DNA of 64,000 nucleotides. Source: Phytohabitans aurantiacus (GTDB lineage Bacteria > Actinomycetota > Actinomycetes > Mycobacteriales > Micromonosporaceae). The stretch lies in contig NZ_BSDI01000030.1 of the NCBI RefSeq assembly GCF_027923225.1, forward strand, positions 1 through 64,000, written 5' to 3'. The translations under genes were made by a program, and so were the position numbers. Shown one piece after another: positions 16,191 through 24,935 of this stretch. The notes under the pieces are model-generated. The model saw nothing but the letters and a program-made list of their open reading frames with translations. It was not told the origin of the DNA and did no database searches. Each line of letters starts with the position of its first letter. Position 1 is the first letter of the stretch.

Positions 16191-17597
16191 CTAGGCGCGT
16201 TCACGGGCCCACCATTCGCGGAAGGTTTGCTTCGGGGGGAGTGGGGCGTCGCGGGCGGCTGTCCAGGCCGACATGGGCCACGGGAGCCGGCGGACCTTTC
16301 CACCGGTGGCCCAGCGCACGGGCGCGGCGCCTCGGCGGGCGGCGCGCAGGGCGGCGGCGTACCGGCGGCGGCTTCGCATGGTCCAGGACAGCGCGCGCAT
16401 CGCGGCGCGCTCGGCGGCCGGGTGCGGCCCGGTCTGCCGCAGGTGCACCAGCACCTCGGGGATGTTGATCCGCACGGGGCAGGCGTCGTAGCAGGCGCCG
16501 CAGAGCGTCGAGGCGTACGGCAGGGTGCTGTTGGCGCCCTCGCCGCTCATCTGCGGGGAGAGGATCGCGCCGATCGGTCCCGGATACACCGAGCCGTAGG
16601 CGTGCCCGCCCACGCGCTCGTAAACGGGGCACACGTTGAGGCAGGCGGAGCACCGGATGCAGCGCAGCGCCTGCCGGCCGACCTCGTCGGCGAGCGTGTC
16701 GGTGCGCCCGTTGTCGACGAGCACGATGTGTACCGTCCGCGGCCCGTCGCCGGGCGTCACGCCTGTCCACAGTGACGTGTACGGGTTCATCCGCTCGCCA
16801 GTGGACGATCGCGGCAGGAGCTGGAGAAAGACCTCCAGGTCGCGGAAGGTCGGCACCAGCTTCTCGATGCCGACCACGGAGATGAGCGTCTCCGGCAGGG
16901 TCAGGCACATCCGGCCGTTGCCCTCGGACTCGACCACGACGAGCGTGCCCGACTCGGCCACCGCGAAGTTGGCGCCGGAGATCGCGACCTTGGCGGAGAG
17001 GAACTTGGCGCGCAGGTGCCGCCGGGCCGCCTCGGCGAGAGCGGGCGGGTCGTCGGTGAGCGCCGACAACCCGTTGCGGGTGAAGATGTCGCGGATCTGG
17101 GAGCGGTTGTAGTGGATGGCCGGTACCAGGATGTGCGAGGGTGTGTCGCCGGCCAGCTGGACGATCAGCTCGGCGAGGTCGGTCTCGACGGCGGCGATGC
17201 CGGCCGCTTCGAGCTCCTCGTTGAGCCCGATCTCCTGGGTGGCCATCGACTTGATCTTGACGACCTCGGTGGTGCCGGTGGCCTGTACCAGATCGGTCAC
17301 CAACGCGGCGGCCTCGGCGGCGTCGCGGGCCCAGTGCACGACGGCGCCGGCCGCGGTGGCCGCCGCTTCGAACCGCTCCAGCAGTTCCGGCAGCCGCGAC
17401 AGCACGTCGTCCTTGATGGCCGCGCCGGCCACCCGCAGCGCCTCCCAGTCGGGCACCTCGCCGACCACCCGCAGCCGCTTGTCGCGGATGGTGTGGGTGG
17501 CCCGGCGTAGGTTTGCCCGCAGCTGGGTGTCGGTCAGCTTCTCCTTGGCGGCGGCCGGAAACGCTTTCCGCGCCACGATGTTCCCAGTGCCAGTCAT
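16191..17597 (-). CDS. lutB: LutB-type iron-sulfur protein of lactate utilisation
   Basis: 468 residues. Residues 60-300 are a LUD domain (KIKSMATQEIGLN and AESGTLVVVESEGNGR). A ferredoxin-like part then holds two 4Fe-4S cysteine sets, CIRCSACLNVCP and CGACYDACPV. The C-terminus has LutB_C features (WTMRSRRRYAAAL). It passes electrons within the LutABC lactate oxidase complex at the cytoplasmic side of the membrane. ATG 17597 follows GGAGG by six bases. Palindromes flank it on both sides, 26 bases upstream and 16 bases downstream of the coding region. Confidence 0.93.
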   Translation of the reverse strand: MTGTGNIVARKAFPAAAKEKLTDTQLRANLRRATHTIRDKRLRVVGEVPDWEALRVAGAAIKDDVLSRLPELLERFEAAATAAGAVVHWARDAAEAAALVTDLVQATGTTEVVKIKSMATQEIGLNEELEAAGIAAVETDLAELIVQLAGDTPSHILVPAIHYNRSQIRDIFTRNGLSALTDDPPALAEAARRHLRAKFLSAKVAISGANFAVAESGTLVVVESEGNGRMCLTLPETLISVVGIEKLVPTFRDLEVFLQLLPRSSTGERMNPYTSLWTGVTPGDGPRTVHIVLVDNGRTDTLADEVGRQALRCIRCSACLNVCPVYERVGGHAYGSVYPGPIGAILSPQMSGEGANSTLPYASTLCGACYDACPVRINIPEVLVHLRQTGPHPAAERAAMRALSWTMRSRRRYAAALRAARRGAAPVRWATGGKVRRLPWPMSAWTAARDAPLPPKQTFREWWARERA

Positions 17598-17622
17598 CCC
17601 TCACCTCCCGTTCAAACCTCCC

Positions 17623-17676
17623 GTGATCAGGGCGTCCCTCAAGCTGTTCTAGCGACTTGAGGGACGCCCTGATCAC
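17623..17676. repeat. Family A 54-bp palindrome, copy 4 (between lutA and lutB)
   Basis: Arms of 21 bp starting gtgatcagggcgtccctc with the divergent centre ctgttctagcga. It supplies the TGA stop codon of lutA and ends 25 bases before the lutB start, close to its ribosome site. Confidence 0.9.
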
Positions 17677-18377
17677 GGTGGGGTGGTGGCTAGGATCTCG
17701 GCGTAGTGGATCGCCTGCGCGCTGGCGGTGCGGCGGGAGAGGCCACCGCCGATGTGCGCCAGGCAGGAGTTGTCGACCGCGGCGACGTACTCGGCTCCGG
17801 TGTCGACGATGGCGCCGCACTTGTCGGCGAGCATCGCCGCCGAGACGCCGGCGTTCTTCATCGCGAACGTGCCACCGAACCCGCAGCACTCCTCGGCGCC
17901 GGGCAGCTCGATCAGCTCCAGCCCGCGCACCGCCCGCAGCAGCGCGCGTGGCCGTTCGCCGAGGCGCAGCATGCGCAGGCCGTGGCAGGTCGGGTGGTAG
18001 GTGACCCGGTGCGGGAACACCGCGCCGACGTCGGTCACGCCGAGCACGTCGACCAGCAGCTCGGACAGCTCGTAGGTGCGGCCGGCCACCGATGCCGAAC
18101 CGGGCACCAGGCGCGGGTACGAGTCCCGGACCATCGCCACGCACGAGCCCGACGGGGCAACCACCGCGTCGTATGGGTCGAACGTCTGGACGAAGTTGCG
18201 CACGAGCGGCAGCGCCTCGGCGCGGTACCCGCTGTTCGCGTGCATCTGGCCGCAACAGCCCTGCCCCACGGGGAACTCGACGGTGTGCCCGAGCCGCTCC
18301 AGGATGCGCACGACGGCCTTGCCGGTGCCGGGGAACACCAGGTCGTTCACGCAGGTCACGAACAGTGCGATCTTCAT
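17673..18377 (-). CDS. lutA: LutA-type CCG-motif protein of lactate utilisation
   Basis: 234 residues with two cysteine-rich CCG domains. The signatures are GQGCCGQMHANSG at about residue 40 and AEECCGFGG at about 163, which bind a non-cubane or 4Fe-4S cluster. An upstream TCVND and a THPTCHG-like YHPTCHG support the assignment. It is probably the catalytic partner for L-lactate with LutB and LutC. ATG 18377 overlaps the gntR stop by four bases (ATGA), so regulator and enzyme are coupled. Its own stop codon lies inside palindrome copy 4, which suggests that the element inserted at or replaced the gene end. Confidence 0.92.
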   Translation of the reverse strand: MKIALFVTCVNDLVFPGTGKAVVRILERLGHTVEFPVGQGCCGQMHANSGYRAEALPLVRNFVQTFDPYDAVVAPSGSCVAMVRDSYPRLVPGSASVAGRTYELSELLVDVLGVTDVGAVFPHRVTYHPTCHGLRMLRLGERPRALLRAVRGLELIELPGAEECCGFGGTFAMKNAGVSAAMLADKCGAIVDTGAEYVAAVDNSCLAHIGGGLSRRTASAQAIHYAEILATTPP

Positions 18378-19024
18378 GTCGGCCGCGCCGCGAAGTAGGG
18401 GAGGTGTCGCTCGCGGGCGGCCGCGATGTGCTGCCGCATGGCCGCGCCGGCGGCGTCTGGGTCACGGGTGGCGATCGCGTCGACCACGACGTGGTGCTCG
18501 CGTGCGCTGATGCCGTAGTGGGCGGCCGGGAAGTGCAGCCGGAACAGGTGCAGGTGCGATCGGAGTCGCACGATCGCCTCGTGGAGCATTCGGTTGCCGG
18601 CCAGCTCGGCGAGCAGGTGGTGGAAGCGGGCGTCCTGCGCGGTGAACGCGGCGATGCCGGCGTCGCGGTCCGGCAGGTCGGCCTCGGCGCGCAGCGCGAC
18701 GGCGTCGACGTCACCGGTCGCGGCGCGCCGGGCGGCGGCCGGCTCCAGGATCAGGCGCATCTCGACGAGCTCCTCGAACTCGGCACGGGTGAGCAGCGGA
18801 GCGGCGGTGTATCCGGCCAGCGGGCGCTTGCGCACCAACCCGTCGGCCTCCAACCGGGCGAGCGCCTCGCGGACTGGTGTTGGTGAAACTTCAAGTTGCC
18901 GGGCAAGGGCATCGATGTTGATGCGTTCTCCCGGAGCCACCACATGGTCCATGATCAGCGCTTGCACGGAGGCGTACACATCCTCGGTGAGTGTGAGGCG
19001 CCGAGCGGGCCGGATGGGTGACAT
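18374..19024 (-). CDS. GntR-family (FCD) regulator of the lut operon
   Basis: 216 residues. The winged helix is at residues 12-75 (INIDALARQLEVSPTPVREALARLEADGLV). The C-terminal FCD domain (about 85-210) has metal-ligand residues in DARFHHLLAELAGN and REHHVVVDAI, typical of FadR/LldR-type sensors for small acids such as lactate. ATG 19024 is chosen over TTG 19030. A perfect 12-bp palindrome lies nine bases upstream of the start, consistent with autoregulation and control of the divergent lactonase. It is co-transcribed with lutABC. The effector is probably lactate, by context only. Confidence 0.88.
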   Translation of the reverse strand: MSPIRPARRLTLTEDVYASVQALIMDHVVAPGERINIDALARQLEVSPTPVREALARLEADGLVRKRPLAGYTAAPLLTRAEFEELVEMRLILEPAAARRAATGDVDAVALRAEADLPDRDAGIAAFTAQDARFHHLLAELAGNRMLHEAIVRLRSHLHLFRLHFPAAHYGISAREHHVVVDAIATRDPDAAGAAMRQHIAAARERHLPYFAARPT

Positions 19025-19032
19025 GATCAAAG

Positions 19033-19044
19033 ATCCTATAGGAT
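19033..19044. promoter_or_regulatory. Candidate GntR operator
   Basis: The perfect palindrome atcctataggat sits in the 66-bp gap between the gntR start and the divergent lactonase gene. AT-rich dyads of this length are typical FadR-type operators. One site could control both directions. Confidence 0.6.
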
Positions 19045-19090
19045 TGCTCCGCCTCTAGGAAGGGTGCCCGCGCTCTGGTTTGATCTCTAT

Positions 19091-20137
19091 GTGACCGCCG
19101 AGGGTGAGATTCTCTTCATCGGGTGTTACACGCCGGAGACCGGAGGCGAAGGATCCGGCATCACCGCTGTGCGGCGAGATTCCGGCACCGGTGCCCTCAC
19201 GCCGCTCGGCATCGCGGCGCGCGCACCCTCGCCCTCGTTCCTGACGTGGCACCCGACCCTGCCCGTCCTGTACGCCGTCAACGAACTCGTCGAGGGCACG
19301 GTCAGCGCCTGGGCGGTCGACGGTGCGAGCCTCAGTCCACTGGGCACGGGGGAGACCGGCGGCGCCCACCCGTGCCACCTCGCGGTCACGGCCGACAGCC
19401 GGTACCTGGTCAGCGCCAACTACACCAGCGGCAGCGTCGCGGTACACCGGCTGGATGGCACTGGTGCGCTTGGCGAGCGCACCGACCTGCTGGTGCACGA
19501 CGGCGCCGGTCCTGACCCGAAGCGGCAGGAGCGGGCGCACGCGCACATGGTCTCGCCGAATCCCGGCGGCGGCGCGATCCTGGTGGTCGACCTGGGCACC
19601 GACGCGGTGTACCGGTACGAGGTCGAGGCCGGCACGGGGCGGCTGGTGCCCCTCGCGCCCCGGGTGCGCACGCACGCGGGCGCCGGACCGCGCCACCTCG
19701 CCCGGCACCCCGACGGCAAGCGGGCGTACCTGGTGGGCGAGCTGGACGCCTCGGTGACCGCGTACGAGCTGGATGGGGCGAGCGGAGTCCTGCACGAGCG
19801 GGCCAGGGTGACCGCGAGCGAGCATCCGGACGCGCAGCCCTCCGAGATCGCGGTGCGCCCCGACGGGCGGTACCTCTACGTCGCCATCCGGGGCGCCGAC
19901 ACCATCTCGGTGATCGCTCTCGATGGACCGGTGCCCGCCTACGTGACCGAGGTACCGACCGGCGGGCATTGGCCGCGGCACTTCGCGATCATCGGGGAGC
20001 ACCTGTATGTGGCCAACGAACGGTCACACAGCGTGGTCGCGTTCCGCCTTAACGCCGATTCGGGTGTGCCCGAGGAGCCGGGCGTTGTGACGCGGTTACC
20101 CAGCCCAACGTGCGTTTTGCCCGCTAAGTCCTTCTAG
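19091..20137 (+). CDS. Beta-propeller lactonase (6-phosphogluconolactonase/YbhE type)
   Basis: 348 residues. It begins with ILFIGCYTPETGG, the usual first strand of the seven-bladed family, and repeats blade motifs such as HPCHLAVTADSRYLVSANY, GPRHLARHPDGKRAYLVGE and PSEIAVRPDGRYLYVA. HAHMVSPNP also matches. Such proteins hydrolyse 6-phosphogluconolactone or act on related lactones. GTG 19091 is taken because family members start just before this strand; GTG 19064 is possible but sits directly on AGGAAGG without spacing. It is divergent from gntR-lutABC and probably shares the 12-bp operator. A role in lactate metabolism is not obvious. Confidence 0.82.
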   Translation: MTAEGEILFIGCYTPETGGEGSGITAVRRDSGTGALTPLGIAARAPSPSFLTWHPTLPVLYAVNELVEGTVSAWAVDGASLSPLGTGETGGAHPCHLAVTADSRYLVSANYTSGSVAVHRLDGTGALGERTDLLVHDGAGPDPKRQERAHAHMVSPNPGGGAILVVDLGTDAVYRYEVEAGTGRLVPLAPRVRTHAGAGPRHLARHPDGKRAYLVGELDASVTAYELDGASGVLHERARVTASEHPDAQPSEIAVRPDGRYLYVAIRGADTISVIALDGPVPAYVTEVPTGGHWPRHFAIIGEHLYVANERSHSVVAFRLNADSGVPEEPGVVTRLPSPTCVLPAKSF

Positions 20138-20194
20138 CTCTATAACGACAATTAACAGTGTCACTTGAACTCTGCCCCGAAAAAGCACGGTTTG

Positions 20195-20222
20195 TTGAAG
20201 ATTGCGGTGGCAAGGATAGACT
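20195..20222 (+). promoter_or_regulatory. Candidate promoter for the VWA gene
   Basis: TTGAAG at 20195 and TAGACT at 20217 are 16 bases apart, in the 182-bp gap before the VWA gene. The AT-rich character supports a promoter, but the leader would be about 90 bases. Confidence 0.35.
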
Positions 20223-20319
20223 GAGTGGAAACGTTCGGCTACTGACCGCTACCGCGGATGTTTCTCATCCGTAACTTTCGGCCGAACGTACCTGGCAGGT
20301 CGGCCGGTGTCTGCGCAGT

Positions 20320-22077
20320 ATGGGGACCGTGCCGGGTCGCCATCGCATGCGCAGAGACATCCGCGGAGCAGGCGCCATCGCAGCAGCGGTGGCGCTTGTC
20401 CTCGTCGTGGGTGGGTCGTGGTTTGGATATCAGGAACTCGCCGGTAACCGCTGTACCGGCGAGGTGAAGCTTGCCGTGGCGGCCGCATCTGAGATCGCAC
20501 CGGCTGTCCGTTCCACGGCGGACAAGTGGGCCGACGAGGGCGGTGACATCGACGGCACGTGCGTGATCGTCTCGGTCGCCGAGGTCAACCCGGTCGACAT
20601 GGCGGCGGCGGTGGCCGCTGAGCACGGTGTCGGCCTCGCGGGCGTCGGTGGGGCCAGCGGCACCACGGTCATCCCCGACGTCTGGCTGCCGGACTCCTCG
20701 ACATGGCTGGTCCGCCTCAAGGCGGCCGCGCCCGGCTTCACGCCGACCGACGGCGCGACGATCGCGCGCAGCCCGGTCGTCGCGGCGATGCCCGAGCCAG
20801 TGGCCGAGGGCTTCGGCTGGCCGGAGAAGAAGGTCGGCTGGAGCGACCTGCTCCAGAAGGTCAACTCCGACGCCACCGTGCGCACCGGCATCGTCGAGCC
20901 GACCCGTGACGCCGCCGGTCTCTCCGGGCTGCTGTCGCTGGCGTCCGCCGCCGGCAACGCCCAGGAGACCCGGGTCGCGGCGCTGCGCTCGCTCGCCACC
21001 GGCCGGTCGGCGCTCCGCGACGACCTGCTGGCCAAGTTCCCGCAGGCGGCCGACGCGTCCTCGCTGGCGTCCGGCCTGAGCGTCGCCGCGCTGTCGGAGA
21101 AGGACGTCATCGCGTACAACGCGAGGAAGCCGCCGGTGCGGCTGGCCGCCCTGTACGTGGAGCCGACCCCGACGCCGCTCGACTACCCGTTCGCGATCAT
21201 GCCGGGCACCGACCCCGCCAAGGTCGCCGCGGCGGACGCGCTGCACAAGGTGCTCAACACCGCTGGCTTCCGCGACCAGCTCGGCGCGCAGGGCCTGCGC
21301 GCACCGGACGGCACGTGGGGCTCCGGGTTCTCGCCGCCGACCGGCGCGCCAAGCCCGGCCGGCGTCCCGCCGTCGCAGAACGCGAACCCGGGTGGCTCGG
21401 CCGCGGCCGGCCTCGACGCCGGTGCGGTCGAAGGCACGCTGGCCACCTGGACGGCGGTCACCGCGCCCGGCCGGATGCTGGCGATCATGGACATCTCCGG
21501 CTCGATGCTGGAAACGGTGCCGGAGGCCAACAACGCCACCCGCATGCAGGTGACGCTGGCGGCCGCCGAGCGGGGCCTGGCCCTCTTCGACGACTCGTGG
21601 GCGCTCGGGCTGTGGGTCTTCTCCACCCAGCTCCAGGGCAGCCGCGACTACCGCGAACTGGTGCCGATCGGGCCGCTGAGCAGCGGGCGCGACCGTGCGC
21701 TCAACCAGCTGCGGCAGATCACGCCCAAGCGGGGCGGCAACACCGGCCTGTACGACACGATGCTCGCCGCGTACAAGAACGTGCAGGACGGTTGGCAGGC
21801 TGGCCGGATCAACTCCATCGTCATGTTCACCGACGGCAAGAACGAGGACCAGAACGGGATCAGCGAGGGCGACCTGCTGAACCAGCTCAAGGACCTCAAC
21901 GACCCCAAGCGGCCGGTGCAGGTGATCATCCTCGGTATCGGCGACGGCGTCGACCAGGGACAGTTGGAGCGCATCACGAAGACGACCGGTGGCGGCGTCT
22001 TCATCGCCAAGGACCCGACGAAGATCGGCGACATCTTCCTGAAGGCTCTGGCACTGCGCCCCGCGGCTCCCCGGTAA
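20320..22077 (+). CDS. Solute-binding-like plus von Willebrand A domain surface protein
   Basis: 585 residues. A transmembrane or signal segment (about residues 17-37) is followed by a periplasmic-binding-like domain (about 45-340, with PDVWLPDSSTWL and YPFAIMPGT), a Pro/Gly/Ser linker, and a C-terminal VWA domain. That domain has an intact MIDAS: D391-I-S-G-S395, a threonine in GGNTGLYDT and the Asp of FTDGKNED. VWA domains bind metal and protein partners, so this is likely an extracellular adhesion or assembly protein. It is followed at 175 bp by a polysaccharide sugar transferase; a joint role in envelope glycan assembly is possible. The start is uncertain: ATG 20347 (MRRDIRG) would also keep the anchor. 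Confidence 0.8.
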   Translation: MGTVPGRHRMRRDIRGAGAIAAAVALVLVVGGSWFGYQELAGNRCTGEVKLAVAAASEIAPAVRSTADKWADEGGDIDGTCVIVSVAEVNPVDMAAAVAAEHGVGLAGVGGASGTTVIPDVWLPDSSTWLVRLKAAAPGFTPTDGATIARSPVVAAMPEPVAEGFGWPEKKVGWSDLLQKVNSDATVRTGIVEPTRDAAGLSGLLSLASAAGNAQETRVAALRSLATGRSALRDDLLAKFPQAADASSLASGLSVAALSEKDVIAYNARKPPVRLAALYVEPTPTPLDYPFAIMPGTDPAKVAAADALHKVLNTAGFRDQLGAQGLRAPDGTWGSGFSPPTGAPSPAGVPPSQNANPGGSAAAGLDAGAVEGTLATWTAVTAPGRMLAIMDISGSMLETVPEANNATRMQVTLAAAERGLALFDDSWALGLWVFSTQLQGSRDYRELVPIGPLSSGRDRALNQLRQITPKRGGNTGLYDTMLAAYKNVQDGWQAGRINSIVMFTDGKNEDQNGISEGDLLNQLKDLNDPKRPVQVIILGIGDGVDQGQLERITKTTGGGVFIAKDPTKIGDIFLKALALRPAAPR

Positions 22078-22252
22078 CGCCCAATCGGGGCTCTCACCTG
22101 GCCATTCGGCTCGTTTGCCGGCGTGAAGTGACAGGTTTCCGTCGGAAGTTCCCCCGGGGGTTCTCGGTGCGCGAAGATAACGGGGTCTTCCGGCCCGGGC
22201 ACTCCTCGGCGACCGGATAACGCGTCGACTGGATCAAGCTGGGGGAGGGCTG

Positions 22253-23758
22253 GTGACGTCGGCGACTCTCCTGACGCCCGCCAGGGTCGGTATTGAGTCC
22301 ACATTGGAGACTCCGGCTGCGCGTGTACGCGCCCGGATGCGCGCTTACGCCCGCGCGTTGATGCTTGTCGATGGCGCCATCATCGCTCTGGCGGTGGTCG
22401 CCGGATACTTCGGGCGGTTCAACTTCACGTTGTCGCCGTTCGGTGGCGCCCTGCCGTACGGGTCCGAGATCCCGTACGCGGTGCTGTGCCCGGCTCTGGT
22501 GCTCGCTTGGCTCGGCAGTGTGAAGGTGCTGCGCGGGTATGACGTCAACGTGCTCGGGTACGGCGCTGACGAGTACCGGCGGGTCACCTCGGGCAGCCTG
22601 CGCCTCGCCGGTGCGGTGGCGATCCTCGCCTACATCGCGGGCGTCGGCGTGGCCCGGGGCTTCCTGGCGCTGTCGTTCGCGCTCGGCACGGTCGGTCTGG
22701 TCACCGGGCGGTACGTGGCCCGCAAATGGCTGCACCGGGCCCGTTCCCGGGGCGTCGGATGGTCGCGCCGCGTGCTCGTGGTCGGCGACGCGCCGCACGT
22801 ACTGGAGCTGGTGCGCACACTGCGGCGCGAGCCGTACGCGGGGTACCGGGTCGTCGGCGCGTGCATTCCCGACGCGCTGCTCGCACCCGTGCCGCAGCGG
22901 CTGGGTGACGTACCGGTGGTCGGTTCGTTCCGCAGCATCCTGGAGTCGGCGGCCGCCACCGGCGTCGACACCGTCGCGGTGACCGCCTCCGGCGAGCTGA
23001 CCGCCGCCCGCCTGCGCCGGCTCGGCTGGCAGCTGGAGGGCACCAAAATCGACCTGGTACTGGCGCCCGCGCTGACCGACGTCGCCGGCCCGCGCATCCA
23101 CACTCGACCGGTCGCCGGCCTGCCGCTGATCCACGTGGAGGCGCCCGAGTTCCGCGGCACCCGCAAGCTCGTCAAGGGCCTCGTCGACCGGGCCAGCTCG
23201 GCGATCGCGCTGCTGCTGGCGCTGCCGCTGCTGCTCGTGATCGCGATCGCCATCAAGCTCGACAGCAAGGGGCCGGTGATCTTCCGGCAGATCCGCGTCG
23301 GGCAGGGCGGCCGCGAGTTCGGGGTCTACAAGTTCCGGACCATGGTCGTCAACGCCGACGAGATGCTGGCCAAGCTGGCGGCACGCAACGAGCACGACGG
23401 GCTGCTGTTCAAGATGCGCAAGGATCCGCGGGTCACCCGGGTCGGGCGCATCCTGCGCAAGTTCTCCCTCGACGAGTTGCCCCAGCTCATCAACGTGCTG
23501 ATCGGCGACATGAGCCTGGTCGGCCCGCGCCCGCCGCTGCCGTCCGAAGTGGCCCGCTACGACGGCGACATCGCCCGCCGCCTGCTGGTCAAGCCCGGCA
23601 TCACCGGTTTGTGGCAGGTCAGCGGCCGGTCCGACCTCTCCTGGGAAGACGGCATCCGGCTCGACCTGTACTACGTGGAGAACTGGTCGCTGGCCTCCGA
23701 TGTGGTCATCCTCTGGAAGACCATCGGCGCGGTCGTCGGCAGCCGAGGCGCCTACTAG
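22253..23758 (+). CDS. Polyprenyl-phosphate glycosyl-1-phosphate transferase (exopolysaccharide priming enzyme)
   Basis: 501 residues. Four or five N-terminal helices and a nucleotide-binding-like central part (RRVLVVGDAPHVLELV) lead to a further helix at about residue 320 and the catalytic bacterial sugar transferase domain. That domain contains PVIFRQIRVGQGG, YKFRTMV, DELPQLINVLIGDMSLVGPRP and KPGITGLWQVSGRS. WcaJ-like enzymes load the first sugar phosphate onto undecaprenyl phosphate at the inner membrane face. GTG 22253 follows GGGGGAGG. The usual export and polymerisation genes are not next to it, so the product is unknown. Confidence 0.92.
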   Translation: MTSATLLTPARVGIESTLETPAARVRARMRAYARALMLVDGAIIALAVVAGYFGRFNFTLSPFGGALPYGSEIPYAVLCPALVLAWLGSVKVLRGYDVNVLGYGADEYRRVTSGSLRLAGAVAILAYIAGVGVARGFLALSFALGTVGLVTGRYVARKWLHRARSRGVGWSRRVLVVGDAPHVLELVRTLRREPYAGYRVVGACIPDALLAPVPQRLGDVPVVGSFRSILESAAATGVDTVAVTASGELTAARLRRLGWQLEGTKIDLVLAPALTDVAGPRIHTRPVAGLPLIHVEAPEFRGTRKLVKGLVDRASSAIALLLALPLLLVIAIAIKLDSKGPVIFRQIRVGQGGREFGVYKFRTMVVNADEMLAKLAARNEHDGLLFKMRKDPRVTRVGRILRKFSLDELPQLINVLIGDMSLVGPRPPLPSEVARYDGDIARRLLVKPGITGLWQVSGRSDLSWEDGIRLDLYYVENWSLASDVVILWKTIGAVVGSRGAY

Positions 23759-23765
23759 CTCCCCA

Positions 23766-24935
23766 TCACGCGGGGGCCCAGTCGAGGCAGACGGCCACGG
23801 CATCGTCGACGAGGTCGCCACCGACGAACGCGCGCAGGTCGGCGAGCAGCGACCGCACCGCTTGCAGCGGCGCCAGCGACCGGGCGTCGCGCACGAAGCT
23901 GGCCAGCTGCTGGTCGCCGTACTGGCCAGCGGCTGAGATCGCGTCGAGCACGCCGTCGCTGACCACCATGAGCCGGTCGCCTGCCGCGAGATGGAACCGC
24001 TGCTCGTGGTACATGGTGCCCTCGAACATGCCGAGCGGGAACTGCGCCACCAGCTCCTGATCGATGACCTCGCCGTCGCGCAGGATCATCAGTCGCGGCG
24101 AACCGGCGTCGACCGCCGTGACCAGCCCGGTCGCCAGGTCGAGCTGGAGCAGCAGGGCCGACACGTGCTGGGTGCCACCGTGGTACGCCCACACCGCCTG
24201 GTCGGCGAGTGCCGCCTGGTCGCCGAGGTCGAGCCCGGCCCGGCGGGCGTTGCGCAGCGCGTTGGTCGCGAGGCTGGTCAGGCTGGCCGCCGCGACACCC
24301 TCGCCCATCCCGTTGAGCGTGGTGAGGTACAGCCGATCGGCGTCGTCGGCCCAGTCGAAGCTGTCGCCGCGGACGGCGTACGCCGGTTCGAGCTGGCCGG
24401 CCAGGCTGAAGGCGGGACGCGCACGGCTGCGGCCGGGCAGCAGCTCCCACTGCATCTCGGCGGCCAGGCTGAGCCGCCGGCTCCGGGCGGCCACCGTGTA
24501 CCGGTCGGTGCTGCCCCGTACCGCCGACAGCTCATGCGCCAGCATCGTGGCGATCTCGGCGAGCTCGCTTGCGTGACCGGTCACCGGGGCCAGCCGCAGG
24601 ACGCCCATCCGCTCGCCGCGCATGGTCACCGGCAGGTAGCGCGCGGGCCCGTCGACCACCTCGGCCTGCTCGTCGAACGAGCGCCAGGCGGGGTCGTCGC
24701 CGCTGGTCAGCGTCTCTCCACCGCCCAACGGGAGGAGGGCGGCGAGGCGGTAGTCGACCTGGTACAGCTCGACGTCATCGATCCCGTACGCCTCGGCCAG
24801 GCACTCGGCGAGGCGCTCGACCAAGAGGTGCGCGGGCGCCTCCGCGAGAGCCCGCCGGGCCACCGCCTGTCGCTCGTGCATATGCCTCACCGCCAGCCGC
24901 TCGCGTCGTCGCAGGAGTAGTGTCGGGTCCACCAT
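23766..24935 (-). CDS. PP2C-type SpoIIE phosphatase with GAF-like N-terminus
   Basis: 389 residues. About residues 30-170 look like a GAF or similar sensor domain (VDYRLAALLPLGGG). Residues 185-389 are the SpoIIE-type PPM phosphatase: AAEMQWELLPGRSRARPAF, RGDSFDW with the metal Asp, NGMGEGVAAA, AVDAGSPRLMILRDG, DRLMVVSDGVLDA and DDAVAVCLDW. In several places Asp-Gly metal motifs are replaced (NGMGEG for DGMGHG), so metal binding may be altered. Such enzymes usually dephosphorylate anti-anti-sigma proteins. The ATG at 24935 shares the bases CATG with the start of the divergent marR gene; no 5' leader can exist for both unless the messages overlap. Confidence 0.85.
   Translation of the reverse strand: MVDPTLLLRRRERLAVRHMHERQAVARRALAEAPAHLLVERLAECLAEAYGIDDVELYQVDYRLAALLPLGGGETLTSGDDPAWRSFDEQAEVVDGPARYLPVTMRGERMGVLRLAPVTGHASELAEIATMLAHELSAVRGSTDRYTVAARSRRLSLAAEMQWELLPGRSRARPAFSLAGQLEPAYAVRGDSFDWADDADRLYLTTLNGMGEGVAAASLTSLATNALRNARRAGLDLGDQAALADQAVWAYHGGTQHVSALLLQLDLATGLVTAVDAGSPRLMILRDGEVIDQELVAQFPLGMFEGTMYHEQRFHLAAGDRLMVVSDGVLDAISAAGQYGDQQLASFVRDARSLAPLQAVRSLLADLRAFVGGDLVDDAVAVCLDWAPA

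Noticed and set aside
419..17676. Family A palindromes as a CRISPR array
   Set aside because: The copies are kilobases apart, have no regular spacers and no cas genes are present.
16201..18714. Minus-strand reading frame of about 837 codons across the lut genes
   Set aside because: It is another frame of lutB, lutA and gntR and crosses palindromes; the product is Arg/Pro-rich. High GC keeps such frames open.
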